64,000 nucleotides of DNA from the NCBI GenBank assembly GCA_020832665.1, contig JAFIEG010000012.1, forward strand, positions 1 to 64,000, given 5' to 3'. The notes beneath the pieces are model-generated. The model worked only from the letters and a program-made list of their open reading frames with translations. It made no database searches and was not told the DNA's origin. Both the position numbers and the translations under genes were made by a program. Within the stretch, counting starts at the first letter, position 1. Every line of letters starts with the position of its first letter. The DNA is from Pararhodobacter sp. Its GTDB lineage: Bacteria; Pseudomonadota; Alphaproteobacteria; Rhodobacterales; Rhodobacteraceae. Below are positions 35,918 to 47,239 of this stretch, in pieces.

Positions 35918-36562
35918 CTACCGCTCGGGAAACAGCGCGCAAAGCATGAAGCGCAGTTGCTGGTGCTGCCAGTCCTCGGGGGCGTCGCCCTCCAGCGGGC
36001 AGAACTGGCCGTTGATCGCCAGATCGGCCACGCCATGCGCCAGCGCCCAGACCGCCGCCACCTGCCGCCTTCCCGCCTCGTTACCCAGCGGATCGGTCGC
36101 GCCGGTGCGCGCGGCGACGGCATCGACGGGCAGCGCAAAGGCCGCCGCCGCCGCTTCCTCGGCCTGGCTGTCGCCATCGACGAACAGATCCTGGCGAAAC
36201 ATCAGCCGAAACAGTGCGGGGTTGGCGCGGGCAAAGGCCACATAGCCCGCGCAGGCCGCGACCAGATGCTCAAGGCTGCCCGGCGCCTGCTCGGCGCAGG
36301 CGCGGCGGATGCTGGCGGCCAGCCGCTCGAAACCCTGCCCGGCCAGCGCCGTAAGCAGATGCGCCAGCGTGGGAAAATGATGCTTCGGCGCGGCATGCGA
36401 GACCCCGGCGCGGCGCGCGCAGCCACGCAGCGTCAGCCCGCCGATGCCCCGTTCGGCAAGCTCGGCCTCGGCCGCTTGCAAGAGCGCGGTGCGAAGATCG
36501 CCGTGATGGTAGCGCGGCGCGCTGGCTTCGGCGGCGTTCCGGGGGGCCTCATCAGGATTCAT
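35918..36562 (-). CDS. TetR-family transcriptional regulator
   Basis: A 214-aa repressor. The N-terminal TetR DNA-binding domain is clear: RYHHGDLRTALLQAAEAELAERG, then GGLTLRGCARRAGVSHAAPKHHFPTLAHLLTAL (in parts) with its recognition helix; the rest (about 85-214) is the helical ligand and dimerisation domain, of the WHG/TetR_C type with FVDGDS and AHGVADLAI. Start ATG 36562 is preferred over 36589. A 13-bp palindromic operator lies 2 nt before the start codon and is repeated 31 bp away, so the gene is probably autoregulated together with the divergent small-protein gene at 36630. Confidence 0.9.
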   Translation of the reverse strand: MNPDEAPRNAAEASAPRYHHGDLRTALLQAAEAELAERGIGGLTLRGCARRAGVSHAAPKHHFPTLAHLLTALAGQGFERLAASIRRACAEQAPGSLEHLVAACAGYVAFARANPALFRLMFRQDLFVDGDSQAEEAAAAAFALPVDAVAARTGATDPLGNEAGRRQVAAVWALAHGVADLAINGQFCPLEGDAPEDWQHQQLRFMLCALFPER

Positions 36563-36563
36563 C

Positions 36564-36607
36564 TTGACACCGTCAATATCGCGTTGCATCGATCTTTACA
36601 CTGTCAA
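36564..36607. promoter_or_regulatory. Duplicated 13-bp operator for the TetR regulator
   Basis: TTGACACCGTCAA at 36564-36576 is a perfect palindrome (TTGAC-ACC-GTCAA), and TTTACACTGTCAA at 36595-36607 matches it at 11 of 13 positions. They are 31 bp apart, three helical turns, in the gap between the divergent TetR and small-protein genes. The first abuts the TetR start codon. The arrangement fits binding of two TetR dimers on one face. Confidence 0.7.
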
Positions 36608-36629
36608 CACTAATGCCGAGGAGAACAGA

Positions 36630-37082
36630 ATGAAACCGCAAAACGCCGCTGTCCCCGAAAACCCCGCCGCTGGGCACATCGTTGCCGTGGGCCGTATCAC
36701 CCTGCGCCCCGATGCCTCGCGGCTGCGCTTTTTCATGCTGACGCTGCTGTCGATCCTCCAGGCGAAACGCGCGCCCGGGAACATTCATGTCTCGACCCAC
36801 GCCGCAGGGGGCGCTCATTTCAGCATGTCGGCCTGGCGCAGCGATGAGGCCATGCGCGCATTCGCCCAGCGCGGCGCACATCTGCGGGCCATGCGCGCCA
36901 TTACTGCGCTGGCGCTTGAGGGCGAGTTCCGGCACTGGCGCAGCGCCAAGGTGCCGTCCTGGCCCGAGGCGCTGGCGCGCTTTCACGCCGAGCCGCCGCG
37001 CCAGCCCGATGCCCACCCGGCCGGTAATTCGGCCCTGTCACCAACCGGGCGGGTGCAAGAGCCCGCGCCGCTCAGCGGTTGA
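36630..37082 (+). CDS. Small protein of likely dimeric alpha/beta-barrel fold, TetR-controlled
   Basis: A 150-aa soluble protein with no firm family match. Segments such as [19 protein letters not shown] (residues 51-69) followed by [19 protein letters not shown] recall DUF3291-like or antibiotic-biosynthesis-monooxygenase-type domains, where a strand ending in SAW or SVW is followed by a helix for residue or haem contacts. The gene starts at ATG 36630 with a strong GAGGAGA site and is divergent from a TetR gene whose duplicated operator lies just upstream, so it is probably the regulator's target. Pro-rich C-terminal 30 residues look disordered. Confidence 0.72.
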   Translation: MKPQNAAVPENPAAGHIVAVGRITLRPDASRLRFFMLTLLSILQAKRAPGNIHVSTHAAGGAHFSMSAWRSDEAMRAFAQRGAHLRAMRAITALALEGEFRHWRSAKVPSWPEALARFHAEPPRQPDAHPAGNSALSPTGRVQEPAPLSG

Positions 37083-37137
37083 CCCGCCCCGGCGCAGCGG
37101 GCATCACAAGGCAGGCTTTGCCCTGCAGGAGCGTGAC

Positions 37138-38328
37138 ATGAGCTGGAAAACCCTCGACGACATGGAATTCAAAGGCAAGGTGGCGCTGGTGCGGGTGGAC
37201 ATCAACGTGCCGGTCGAGAACGGCCAGGTCAGCGATGCCACGCGCATCGAGGCGGTCCTGCCCACCATCCGCCACATCACCTCGGCCGGTGGCAAGGCGG
37301 TGCTGCTGGCGCATTTCGGCCGCCCCAGGGGCAAGCCGGTGCCGGAAATGTCGCTGGCCCAGATCCGCCCCGCGCTCGAGGCGGCGCTGGGCCAGCCCGT
37401 GGGCTTTGCCGGCGATTGCATCGGCCTGCCCGCCAAGCGCGCGGTGGGCGATCTCAACGACGGGCAGGTGCTGCTCTTGGAAAACACCCGTTTCCATGAG
37501 GGCGAGGAAGCCAATGACCCCGAATTCGCCGCCGCGCTGGGGGCGCTGGGCGAGATCTATGTCAATGATGCCTTCTCGGCCTCGCATCGCGCCCATGCCT
37601 CGACCGAGGCGCTGGCGCATCTCTTGCCCGCCTGCGCCGGGCGGCTGATGGAGGCCGAGATGCGCGCGCTGGAAAAGGCGCTGGGCAACCCCGAGCGCCC
37701 GCTGGCGGCGGTGGTCGGGGGCGCCAAGGTATCGACCAAGCTGGCGCTGCTGGAAAACCTGGTGGCGAAGGTCGATCATCTGGTGATCGGCGGCGGCATG
37801 GCCAACACATTCATGGCCGCGCAGGGCCGCGAGGTGGGCAACTCGCTGTGCGAGCACGGTCTGGCCGAGAACGCCCGCGCCATCCTCGCCCGCGCCAGCG
37901 AGACCGGCTGCCGCGTGCTTTTGCCGGTCGATCTGGTGGTGGCACGCGAATTCAGGGCGGGTGCGGCGCATGAGGTGGTGGCCGAGTGCCCCGGTGATGC
38001 CATGATCCTCGATGCCGGGCCCGAAAGCGTGGCCGCCATCAAGACAGTGTTCGATGCCTGCCGCACGCTGATCTGGAACGGCCCGCTGGGCGCCTTCGAG
38101 ATCGAACCCTTCGACCGCGCCACGGTCGAATGCGCCCGCCACGCCGCCGAGCTGACCCGCGAGGAGCGGCTGGTTTCGGTGGCCGGGGGCGGCGATACCG
38201 TTTCCGCACTCAACCGCGCCGGAGTGGCGGGCGATTTCAGCCATATCTCGACCGCCGGCGGCGCCTTTCTGGAATGGATGGAGGGGCGCGAACTGCCCGG
38301 TGTTGCCGCGCTGACGGCCGAGCGATAA
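37138..38328 (+). CDS. pgk: Phosphoglycerate kinase
   Basis: Glycolytic enzyme (396 aa) transferring phosphate between 1,3-bisphosphoglycerate and ADP, cytosolic. Substrate-binding N-domain: [25 protein letters not shown] and [13 protein letters not shown]; nucleotide C-domain: [24 protein letters not shown] and the terminal [13 protein letters not shown]. Normal length. ATG 37138 has an AGGAG site 6 nt before; upstream in-frame codons belong to the previous gene's shadow. It stands alone on the plus strand with a weak CCGGGCA/TGCCCGG hairpin after the stop (38336-38362). Confidence 0.98.
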   Translation: MSWKTLDDMEFKGKVALVRVDINVPVENGQVSDATRIEAVLPTIRHITSAGGKAVLLAHFGRPRGKPVPEMSLAQIRPALEAALGQPVGFAGDCIGLPAKRAVGDLNDGQVLLLENTRFHEGEEANDPEFAAALGALGEIYVNDAFSASHRAHASTEALAHLLPACAGRLMEAEMRALEKALGNPERPLAAVVGGAKVSTKLALLENLVAKVDHLVIGGGMANTFMAAQGREVGNSLCEHGLAENARAILARASETGCRVLLPVDLVVAREFRAGAAHEVVAECPGDAMILDAGPESVAAIKTVFDACRTLIWNGPLGAFEIEPFDRATVECARHAAELTREERLVSVAGGGDTVSALNRAGVAGDFSHISTAGGAFLEWMEGRELPGVAALTAER

Positions 38329-38405
38329 ACGTATCCCGGGCACCGCTTTTCCCCTTGCCCGGCACTCCAGACAGGTTATTTGCGCTTCATCTGCGGAGAA
38401 AGCCG

Positions 38406-38693
38406 ATGCGCGAGAAAGAGCCTGCCAACCCCGACGACCCGAAAGGGCTTATCCGCGAAAGCTACCGGATCGACGGTATCACCGCGAGCGAGTGCCGCTC
38501 GATCCTGACCGAATGGGCGCTGAGCCTGCCCCTGGGCAAGAATGAACGCGCCGCCATCGCGGCGTTGTTGCAGCGCCACGGCGCGCTTTCACCCGCCCAT
38601 CCGATGACGGCATTGCTGCAAGAAGCGCTCGATGCACCGGTAACGCAGCCAGTGCGCCGCGGCGGCCGCGCCGGCCGGCTGCGCGACAGCTGA
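38406..38693 (+). CDS. Small conserved-looking protein of unknown function
   Basis: A 95-aa soluble protein starting MREKEPANPDDPKGLIRESYRIDG, with a helical central part (ASECRSILTEWALSLPLGKNERAAIAALL, in parts) and a basic C-terminal tail. It has the good GGAGAAA site before ATG 38406, and Pro/Asp/Gly-rich N-terminus typical of small soluble regulators or chaperones in Rhodobacterales. No domain known to me; it follows pgk by 77 nt and precedes the tRNA-Asn gene on the other strand. Confidence 0.7.
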   Translation: MREKEPANPDDPKGLIRESYRIDGITASECRSILTEWALSLPLGKNERAAIAALLQRHGALSPAHPMTALLQEALDAPVTQPVRRGGRAGRLRDS

Positions 38694-38818
38694 GCCGCCG
38701 GCGCTGCGAAGCTGCGGCAGACCCGGCCACGACTTGAAGCGCACGTGCTGACCGAATCGGGCAGCCTGCTGCCTTCACGCAGCGACATCAGGTATGCCGC
38801 GCAGGTTCTTGATTTTAT

Positions 38819-38893
38819 TGGCTCCGGCGGTAGGGATCGAACCTACGACCAATTGATTAACAGTCAACTGCTCTACCGCTGAGCTACGCCGGA
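38819..38893 (-). tRNA. tRNA-Asn (anticodon GTT)
   Basis: Reading the minus strand from 38893: acceptor TCCGGCG pairs with CGCCGGA, D-arm AGCTCAGCGGTAGAGC, anticodon arm TTGACTGTTAATCAA with anticodon GTT, T-arm GGTTCGATCCC and an encoded CCA tail, 75 nt in all. All stems pair and the anticodon reads AAC/AAU codons. Confidence 0.97.
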
Positions 38894-38903
38894 ACACGGG
38901 GGC

Positions 38904-38932
38904 GATATAGCAACAGCACTCGCGCGCGTCCA
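38904..38932 (-). promoter_or_regulatory. Likely promoter of tRNA-Asn
   Basis: On the minus strand TGGACG (38932-38927), a 17-nt spacer and TATATC (38909-38904), putting the transcription start just before the tRNA 5' end. Matches to consensus are moderate. Confidence 0.4.
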
Positions 38933-38993
38933 GAGGGTAGTGCCGAGGAAATTGCAGGAATTCGGGCGGCAGCGCAACGGCACCGCGCGGGGC

Positions 38994-39893
38994 TCAGCCG
39001 GCGCGCGGATGCACGCGCGTGCGCAGCCCCGGCGGGCCTTCGAATTCGGCCAGTTCACGCGCTTCAAGATCGATCAGATGCGCCAGCACATTGCGCAGCG
39101 CGCCGCCGATCAGCGCCGGCGCCACATCGGTATAGACGCGTTGCACGATCTCGCCGGCATCGCGCGCGCCCTGATCGAGCGCGGCCCGAATCGCCGCCTC
39201 GCGCGCCAACCGGTGCGCGCGCAGCGCCCTGATGCGCGCCGGCCCGTCATCGACCGGCGCGCCATGGCCGGAATACAGCCGTGTCGGGCCCAGTTCTTCC
39301 AGCCGGTCAAGGCTGGCCATGAAGTCGGTCAGATCGCCATCGGGGGGCGAAACCAGGCTCGGCGCCCATCCCATGACCGTATCGCCTGAAAACAGGGCCT
39401 GCCCCCAAAGGAAGCTCAGATGATTGCCGAAATGGCCCGGCGTGTGCAGCGCGCGCAGGGCCAGACCGCCAATATCGACCTCGCCGCCATCGGGCAGCGC
39501 CTCGTCGGGGCGAAAGCCGGTATCAACCCCCTCGCCGCCGCCGATCTCGTCCCCGGCCAGCCGCTGCATGCGCGCCGAGCGCCCGGCAAGCGCATCGCCA
39601 TAGGCGAGCACCGGCGCGCCGGTTTCGCGCGCCAGTATGCGCGCGGCGGGCGAGTGATCGACATGGGCATGGCTGACCAGGATTCGGATAATGCGCTCGC
39701 CGCGCGCCGGCGCCGCCAGCAAGGCCGCGACATGGCGCGAATCATCGGGCCCCGGGTCGATCACGGTGAGCGCGCCCTCGCCCAGCAGATAGCTGTTGGT
39801 ACCGCGCTCGGTCATCGGCGAAGGGTTGGGCGCCAGCACCAGCCGCAGCCCCTCTTCCAGCATGAGCGGCTGGCCGGGGCGCGGATCGAACAT
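38994..39893 (-). CDS. Metallo-beta-lactamase-fold hydrolase (LACTB2-like)
   Basis: A 299-aa enzyme of the MBL fold. Zinc motif HAHVDH appears in LVSHAHVDHSPAARIL near residue 82, followed by a conserved His in LHTPGHFGNHLSF, an Asp in LFSGDTVMGW and His in LYSGHGAPV, the complete four-motif set. The C-terminal half (from about residue 210, the LACTB2 winged-helix domain: RVYTDVAPALIGGALRNVLAHLIDLEARE) resembles human LACTB2 and bacterial relatives of broad hydrolase or nuclease type. ATG 39893 is chosen; a longer start at 39926 exists. Substrate unknown. Confidence 0.88.
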   Translation of the reverse strand: MFDPRPGQPLMLEEGLRLVLAPNPSPMTERGTNSYLLGEGALTVIDPGPDDSRHVAALLAAPARGERIIRILVSHAHVDHSPAARILARETGAPVLAYGDALAGRSARMQRLAGDEIGGGEGVDTGFRPDEALPDGGEVDIGGLALRALHTPGHFGNHLSFLWGQALFSGDTVMGWAPSLVSPPDGDLTDFMASLDRLEELGPTRLYSGHGAPVDDGPARIRALRAHRLAREAAIRAALDQGARDAGEIVQRVYTDVAPALIGGALRNVLAHLIDLEARELAEFEGPPGLRTRVHPRAG

Positions 39894-39954
39894 GTTATCA
39901 CCGGTTTTCAAGGTGCATCTCGTCAAGGGCTCGTTTCGCGCCTAGGCTATGCAC

Positions 39955-41325
39955 ATGCTGAGCGCTTTTCTCAAATCCTTTCTCCCGCGCGGGCTTTATA
40001 GCCGCGCCGCGCTGATCCTGCTGGTGCCGGTGGTCAGCCTGCTGATGGTGGCGTCCTATGCGGTGATCCAGCGCCATTACGAGGGCATGACTCGGCAGAT
40101 GACCGACAGTTTCTCGCGTACGGTCAGCTATATCGTGGACACGCTCGACGCCGCGCCCGATGCCGAAAGCGCCGCCAGAGAGGCGCAGCGGCTGGGCGCG
40201 GCATTCGGGCTGGAGATCGCGCTGGGCGACACCCCGCCCGAACCCGGGCCGGAGGACAGGCCGGGCGCATTCGATCTTTCGGGCCGGATGGTGGTGACCC
40301 AGCTGCGGGCCACGCTTGGCGGGCTGCAGGCAATCCGGCTTGAGGGCAGCGAGGTGCATTTGTGGCTGCAATCGAGCCAGGGGCCGGTGGCGCTGCGCTT
40401 TCGGGCCAATCGGGTTTCGCCGCGCAACCCGCATCAACTGCTGGTAGTGGTGCTGCTCAGCGGCGCCCTGCTTGGCGCCATTGGCTTCGTGTTTCTCAAG
40501 AACCAGATGCGCCCCATCCGCCGGCTTGCCCTGGCCGCCGAGGCTTTCGGTCGCGGCCAGTCACTGCCCTACAGCCCTTCGGGGGCGCGCGAGGTACGCG
40601 CGGCGGGGCAGGCCTTTCTGGAAATGCGCGCACGTATCGAGCAGCATATCGAGCAGCGCACGCTGATGCTTTCCGGCGTCAGCCACGATCTGCGCACACC
40701 GCTGACGCGCATGCGCCTGGCGCTGTCGATGATGGAAGACGAGCCCGAAGCGGCGGCGCTGATGGAAGATGTCGCCCAGATGGAAGCGCTGATCGACCGG
40801 TTTCTGGATTTCGTGCGCAACGAGGCCGGCGAGGCCGAAAGCATGAGCGATCTGCGCGCGCTGGTCGTCGAGAGGGTGGAACTGGCCGCGCGCGGCGGGC
40901 AGCCGGTGGTACTGGCCGGGGCCGACCGCGGCGAGACCGACGGGCAGACGCCGCTCATGCTGCCGCTGCGCCCGCAGCTTTTCGCCCGCGCGCTGGACAA
41001 TCTGATCGACAATGCGTTGCGTTATGGCAAACGTGCCGAAATCCGCATTGAGGCGGCGCCGGGTGCGGTCTGCGTGCTGGTCGAAGATGACGGCCCCGGC
41101 ATTGCGCCCGAGGCGCGCGCCCTGGCCACCCGCCCCTTCGTGCGGCTGGACGCGGCGCGCGGCGCCAGCCGCGGCGGCGGTGTGGGGCTGGGTCTGGCCA
41201 TCGCCGCCGATGCCATGCGCAGCCATGGCGGTCGGCTGGAGCTGGACGGCAGCCCGCGCCTGGGCGGGTTGATGGCGCGGCTGGTGCTGCCTGACAGGCG
41301 CGGAAACGGGCAGAGCGAGATTTAG
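39955..41325 (+). CDS. EnvZ-like sensor histidine kinase
   Basis: Membrane sensor kinase of 456 aa. Two membrane helices (about 15-35 and 165-190) flank a periplasmic sensor loop; then a HAMP-type linker (MRPIRRLALAAEAFGRG), the H-box SGVSHDLRTPLTRM with phosphoacceptor His244, the N-box DNLIDNALRYG, and the G-boxes EDDGPGI and GGVGLGLAIA. The arrangement PRGLYSRAALILLVPVVSLL at the start resembles alphaproteobacterial EnvZ-family proteins. ATG 39955 is preferred because it matches that start and may lie near a promoter; 39949 is possible. No response-regulator gene is adjacent, so it is orphan here. Confidence 0.93.
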   Translation: MLSAFLKSFLPRGLYSRAALILLVPVVSLLMVASYAVIQRHYEGMTRQMTDSFSRTVSYIVDTLDAAPDAESAAREAQRLGAAFGLEIALGDTPPEPGPEDRPGAFDLSGRMVVTQLRATLGGLQAIRLEGSEVHLWLQSSQGPVALRFRANRVSPRNPHQLLVVVLLSGALLGAIGFVFLKNQMRPIRRLALAAEAFGRGQSLPYSPSGAREVRAAGQAFLEMRARIEQHIEQRTLMLSGVSHDLRTPLTRMRLALSMMEDEPEAAALMEDVAQMEALIDRFLDFVRNEAGEAESMSDLRALVVERVELAARGGQPVVLAGADRGETDGQTPLMLPLRPQLFARALDNLIDNALRYGKRAEIRIEAAPGAVCVLVEDDGPGIAPEARALATRPFVRLDAARGASRGGGVGLGLAIAADAMRSHGGRLELDGSPRLGGLMARLVLPDRRGNGQSEI

Positions 41326-41354
41326 AGCATGTCGCGTTTGATTGGCTTCATTCC

Positions 41355-41412
41355 GCCCGGGCCACTTGTGGCCCGGGCATGCGCCCGCCCGCCCCGTCAC
41401 GCCAAAGGCGTG
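41355..41412. terminator. Strong GC hairpins between the kinase and uvrA genes
   Basis: An 11-bp perfect stem GCCCGGGCCAC/GTGGCCCGGGC (41355-41365 and 41368-41378, 2-nt loop) and a 6-bp stem CACGCC/GGCGTG (41398-41412) lie in the 299-nt gap between the two convergent genes. No U-run follows, so bidirectional termination is only suggested. I see no gene in 41326-41624. Confidence 0.45.
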
Positions 41413-41624
41413 CCCGCAGCACGACGGCGGGCGCATTCGCGCCCACCTCGGGCGGCCGCATACCCTCTGTCTGGAACTGGACGAGTCCAATGCGACCCAT
41501 TCCAGGCGCGAGATCACCCGGTTGGAGACCGAAGGGCTCGCAGGCTCGGGCGGGGTGACCGCCCATGCGCGCCTCATCTTCAGCGGGCCTTGCCCTGCCC
41601 GTAACGCCCTGTGCGTGACCAGGC

Positions 41625-44513
<2,889 letters not shown>

Positions 44514-44587
44514 GGATCTGCCCCCGGCGTCCTTCACGCCTCGGCACTACATAGCTGTCAGCGGGCGAGTCTCCAACCGGAAAATGA

Positions 44588-44602
44588 GAACAAAAAGTAA
44601 AC
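44588..44602. promoter_or_regulatory. Near-consensus SOS (LexA) box upstream of uvrA
   Basis: GAACaaaaagtAAAC, one base off the alphaproteobacterial GAAC-N7-GAAC box (equivalently GTTC-N7-GTTC), 75 nt upstream of the uvrA start. The position is right for repression of uvrA, pending experimental test. Confidence 0.5.
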
Positions 44603-44758
44603 TTGTGTCAATTCGTCGTGGATAACCCCTCATCGATCGCTGCCGTCCGTTCATGAGGCATTTCGGTTCCCACGGCATAAAGGACGGGTTCGCGCCCTTT
44701 GCCGGGAAACCCTTGCAAAAGGGGCAATCATCTTGCGGCAGCGAAAAAGGCATGATAA

Positions 44759-44773
44759 GAACTTTACGAGAAC
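44759..44773. promoter_or_regulatory. Perfect SOS (LexA) box GAAC-N7-GAAC
   Basis: GAACTTTACGAGAAC at 44759-44773 is an exact match to the alphaproteobacterial LexA site. It lies 18 nt before the start of the VOC gene and about 250 nt from uvrA, so it may control either or both of the divergent genes. Confidence 0.7.
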
Positions 44774-44791
44774 ATTAGTGCAGGGGGCGAT

Positions 44792-45148
44792 ATGTCAACG
44801 GTGATACCGATCAACTATGTCGAGTTGTCCAGCACCGACCGCGCCGCCAGCCAGCGGTTCTTCGAAAAGGCGTTTGGCTGGGCCTTCGTCAGCTATGGCC
44901 CGGAATATTGCGGTTTCGAAAACGCGGGAATTGACGGCGGGATTGCGCAGGTCCAGCCGGGCACCCGTGCTGCGCCACCGCTTGTTGTCCTTTTTTCCGA
45001 CAATCTCGACGCGGCGCAGGAAGCGGTCGAGGCCGCAGGCGGCGCAATCACCGCCGCTCAGTTCGATTTCCCAGGCGGGCGCCGGTTTCATTTCAAGGAA
45101 CCGGGCGGAACGGAACTTGCGGTCTGGGGGTCGGCCGGAACCGGCTAG
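44792..45148 (+). CDS. VOC-family (glyoxalase/bleomycin-resistance fold) protein
   Basis: A 118-aa single VOC domain: strand NYVELSSTDRAASQRFFEKAFGW at the start, central DGGIAQV and the final EPGGTELAVWGS, typical of the paired beta-alpha-beta-beta-beta modules that bind metal through His/Glu ligands. Likely an isomerase, dioxygenase or resistance-type protein; the sequence lacks enough context to choose. ATG 44792 follows GGGGGC. A perfect SOS box lies 18 nt upstream, so it could be damage-induced together with uvrA. Confidence 0.87.
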   Translation: MSTVIPINYVELSSTDRAASQRFFEKAFGWAFVSYGPEYCGFENAGIDGGIAQVQPGTRAAPPLVVLFSDNLDAAQEAVEAAGGAITAAQFDFPGGRRFHFKEPGGTELAVWGSAGTG

Positions 45149-45188
45149 ACCCCCACATCAAATCTGACCGGTAACTGCCTGGCGCAAC

Positions 45189-46577
45189 TCAGTAATGGAT
45201 CGCTCTTCCCCAGGCATCGAGTACCGATTCATGCATCATCTCGCTCAGCGTGGGGTGCGGAAAGACGGTGTGCATGAGTTCGGCCTCGGTGGTCTCCAGC
45301 GTGCGGGCAATGGTGTAGCCCTGGATCAACTCGGTGACCTCGGCGCCGATCATATGCGCGCCCAGAAGCTCACCCGAATCGGCGTCGAAGACGGTTTTCA
45401 CAAACCCCTCGGGATCGCCCAACGCAATGGCCTTGCCATTGCCGATGAAGGGAAAGCGGCCCACTTTCACCTTGTGCCCGGCCTCTTTCGCCTTCGCTTC
45501 GGTCAGACCGACGCTGGCCACCTGCGGGTGGCAATAGGTGCAGCCGGGAATGCTGGCGGGTTTCACCGGGTGCGGCTTTTGCCCGGCGATGAGCTCGGCC
45601 ACCATCACCCCCTCATGGCTGGCCTTGTGCGCAAGCCAGGGCGCGCCGGCGACATCGCCGATGGCATACAGCCCCTTGACCCCGGTGCGGCAGAATTCGT
45701 CGGTCACCACATGCGTCCGTTCGATCTTCACGCCCAGCTTTTCCAGCCCCAGCCCCTCGGTATTGCCGACAATACCCACGGCCGAGATCACCGTGTCGAA
45801 TTCGGCCTTCTCGGTCTTGCCGCCTGATTCCAGATGCGCGGTGACCTTGCCCTTGCCGCGCTCCAGCTTCTTCACCGTGGTCTTGGCCTTGATCGTCATC
45901 CCCTGCTTCTCGAATGCTTTCCTGGCAAAGGTCGAGATCTCTTCATCCTCGACCGGCAGTACCCGGTCCATCACCTCGACAACCGTGGTCTTTGCCCCCA
46001 GCGTGTTGAAGAAGCTGGCAAATTCTATACCGATCGCGCCCGAGCCGATAACCAGCAATTCCTTCGGCATGTGCTTGGGTTCCAGCGCGTGGCGATAGCT
46101 CCAGACGCGCTCACCATCGGCCTCCAGCCCCGGCAATTCGCGCGCGCGCGCGCCGGTGGCCAGCACGATATCGGGCGCGCGCAACTCCTCGCTGCCCTTG
46201 TCGGTCTTCACTTTCACCTGGCCAGGCGCCGGGATCGTGGCTTCGCCCATCACCACGGTGATCTTGTTCTTCTTCATCAGATGGCCGATGCCGCCGGAAA
46301 GCTGCTTTGCGACCCCGCGCGAGCGTTTCACCACGGCGTCTAGGTCATAGCCCGCACCCTCGGCCTTGAGCCCGAAATCCTTTGCCCGCTGCATCAGGTG
46401 AAAAACCTCGGCCGAGCGCAGCATCGCCTTGGTGGGAATGCAGCCCCAGTTCAGGCATATGCCGCCCAGCGATTCGCGCTCGATGATGGCCACCTTCCGA
46501 CCCAACTGCGCGGCGCGGATCGCCGCGACATAGCCGCCCGGGCCCGCCCCGATCACGATGACATCGAATTCCTTCAT
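45189..46577 (-). CDS. lpdA: Dihydrolipoyl dehydrogenase
   Basis: Flavoprotein E3 (462 aa) that reoxidises dihydrolipoamide of 2-oxoacid dehydrogenase complexes using NAD. FAD motif GAGPGGYVAAIRAAQLG at the N-terminus, redox disulfide GGICLNWGCIPTK with Cys41 and Cys46, NAD-binding GSGAIGIEFASFF and the C-terminal catalytic His/Glu in HTVFPHPTLSEMMHE. Normal length. Start ATG 46577; GTG 46583 is also possible. The other E1/E2 genes are not adjacent, so it may serve pyruvate, 2-oxoglutarate or glycine systems. Confidence 0.97.
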   Translation of the reverse strand: MKEFDVIVIGAGPGGYVAAIRAAQLGRKVAIIERESLGGICLNWGCIPTKAMLRSAEVFHLMQRAKDFGLKAEGAGYDLDAVVKRSRGVAKQLSGGIGHLMKKNKITVVMGEATIPAPGQVKVKTDKGSEELRAPDIVLATGARARELPGLEADGERVWSYRHALEPKHMPKELLVIGSGAIGIEFASFFNTLGAKTTVVEVMDRVLPVEDEEISTFARKAFEKQGMTIKAKTTVKKLERGKGKVTAHLESGGKTEKAEFDTVISAVGIVGNTEGLGLEKLGVKIERTHVVTDEFCRTGVKGLYAIGDVAGAPWLAHKASHEGVMVAELIAGQKPHPVKPASIPGCTYCHPQVASVGLTEAKAKEAGHKVKVGRFPFIGNGKAIALGDPEGFVKTVFDADSGELLGAHMIGAEVTELIQGYTIARTLETTEAELMHTVFPHPTLSEMMHESVLDAWGRAIHY

Positions 46578-46666
46578 GCCCACGACCCCCGAAACCTACC
46601 GCCGAAAAGAATTGTTCAACGTTAAACCGGTTTTGCCGGGCTGACAACGCCTGCCTGCAGTTGCGC

Positions 46667-47239
46667 TCAGGCCAGTTCGCGCACCATCGCGCCATAGCCG
46701 CCCTCGGCGAGAAACGCCTGTTCGCCCTCACTGCTTTGCCGTCCCAGCACCTCGTTGCGCCAGGGGAAACGGCCATGGCGGCGGATCACCTCGCGATGGG
46801 CGCGGGCATGCAGCAGGTTGTGTGCACCGGTCTCGGGCATGCGGGCGATGATCAGGCACACGCAGCGATCTTGATCAAACAGGTTCTCGGCATGCATGAA
46901 GGGCATGTAGAAGAACTGGCGGATGGGCTCGGGCAGATGGAGGTCGAGCTTGCGATCGACACATACCTGCGCAGCGGTGCGCGCCAACTCGTCAGTGGCG
47001 AAGGCACGCGCATCCTCGCGAAACATGTTGCGCGGGAACTGATCGGTCAGGATGAGATAGCCAAGCGCGCCCTCGGGGTTGCCGAACCATTGGCGCAGCC
47101 CGCCCGCCTGCGCTTCTTTCCAGACTTCGCCGTAACGAGCGCGGATCTTCTCGTCGAGTGCGGCATCGCTGGCATACCAGCCCTCGGGTCCGATATCGCT
47201 CCAGAAAGCCACGATTTCTTCAGCCAGCTTCGTTGGCAT
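46667..47239 (-). CDS. DUF924-family protein
   Basis: A 190-aa soluble helical protein of the DUF924 family, recognised by LTDQFPRNMFR near residue 67 and the pattern RQFFYMPFMHAENLFDQ. The family has a tetratricopeptide-like fold in a known crystal structure and no assigned function. Its start overlaps the last 20 nt of the MFS gene on the same strand, so they are co-translated. ATG 47239 begins MPTKLAEEIV with a modest upstream site. Confidence 0.9.
   Translation of the reverse strand: MPTKLAEEIVAFWSDIGPEGWYASDAALDEKIRARYGEVWKEAQAGGLRQWFGNPEGALGYLILTDQFPRNMFREDARAFATDELARTAAQVCVDRKLDLHLPEPIRQFFYMPFMHAENLFDQDRCVCLIIARMPETGAHNLLHARAHREVIRRHGRFPWRNEVLGRQSSEGEQAFLAEGGYGAMVRELA

Noticed and set aside
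38329-38405. A pgk terminator hairpin
   Set aside because: Only a 7-bp stem with a 13-nt loop and no U-run; kept only as a remark in the pgk entry.
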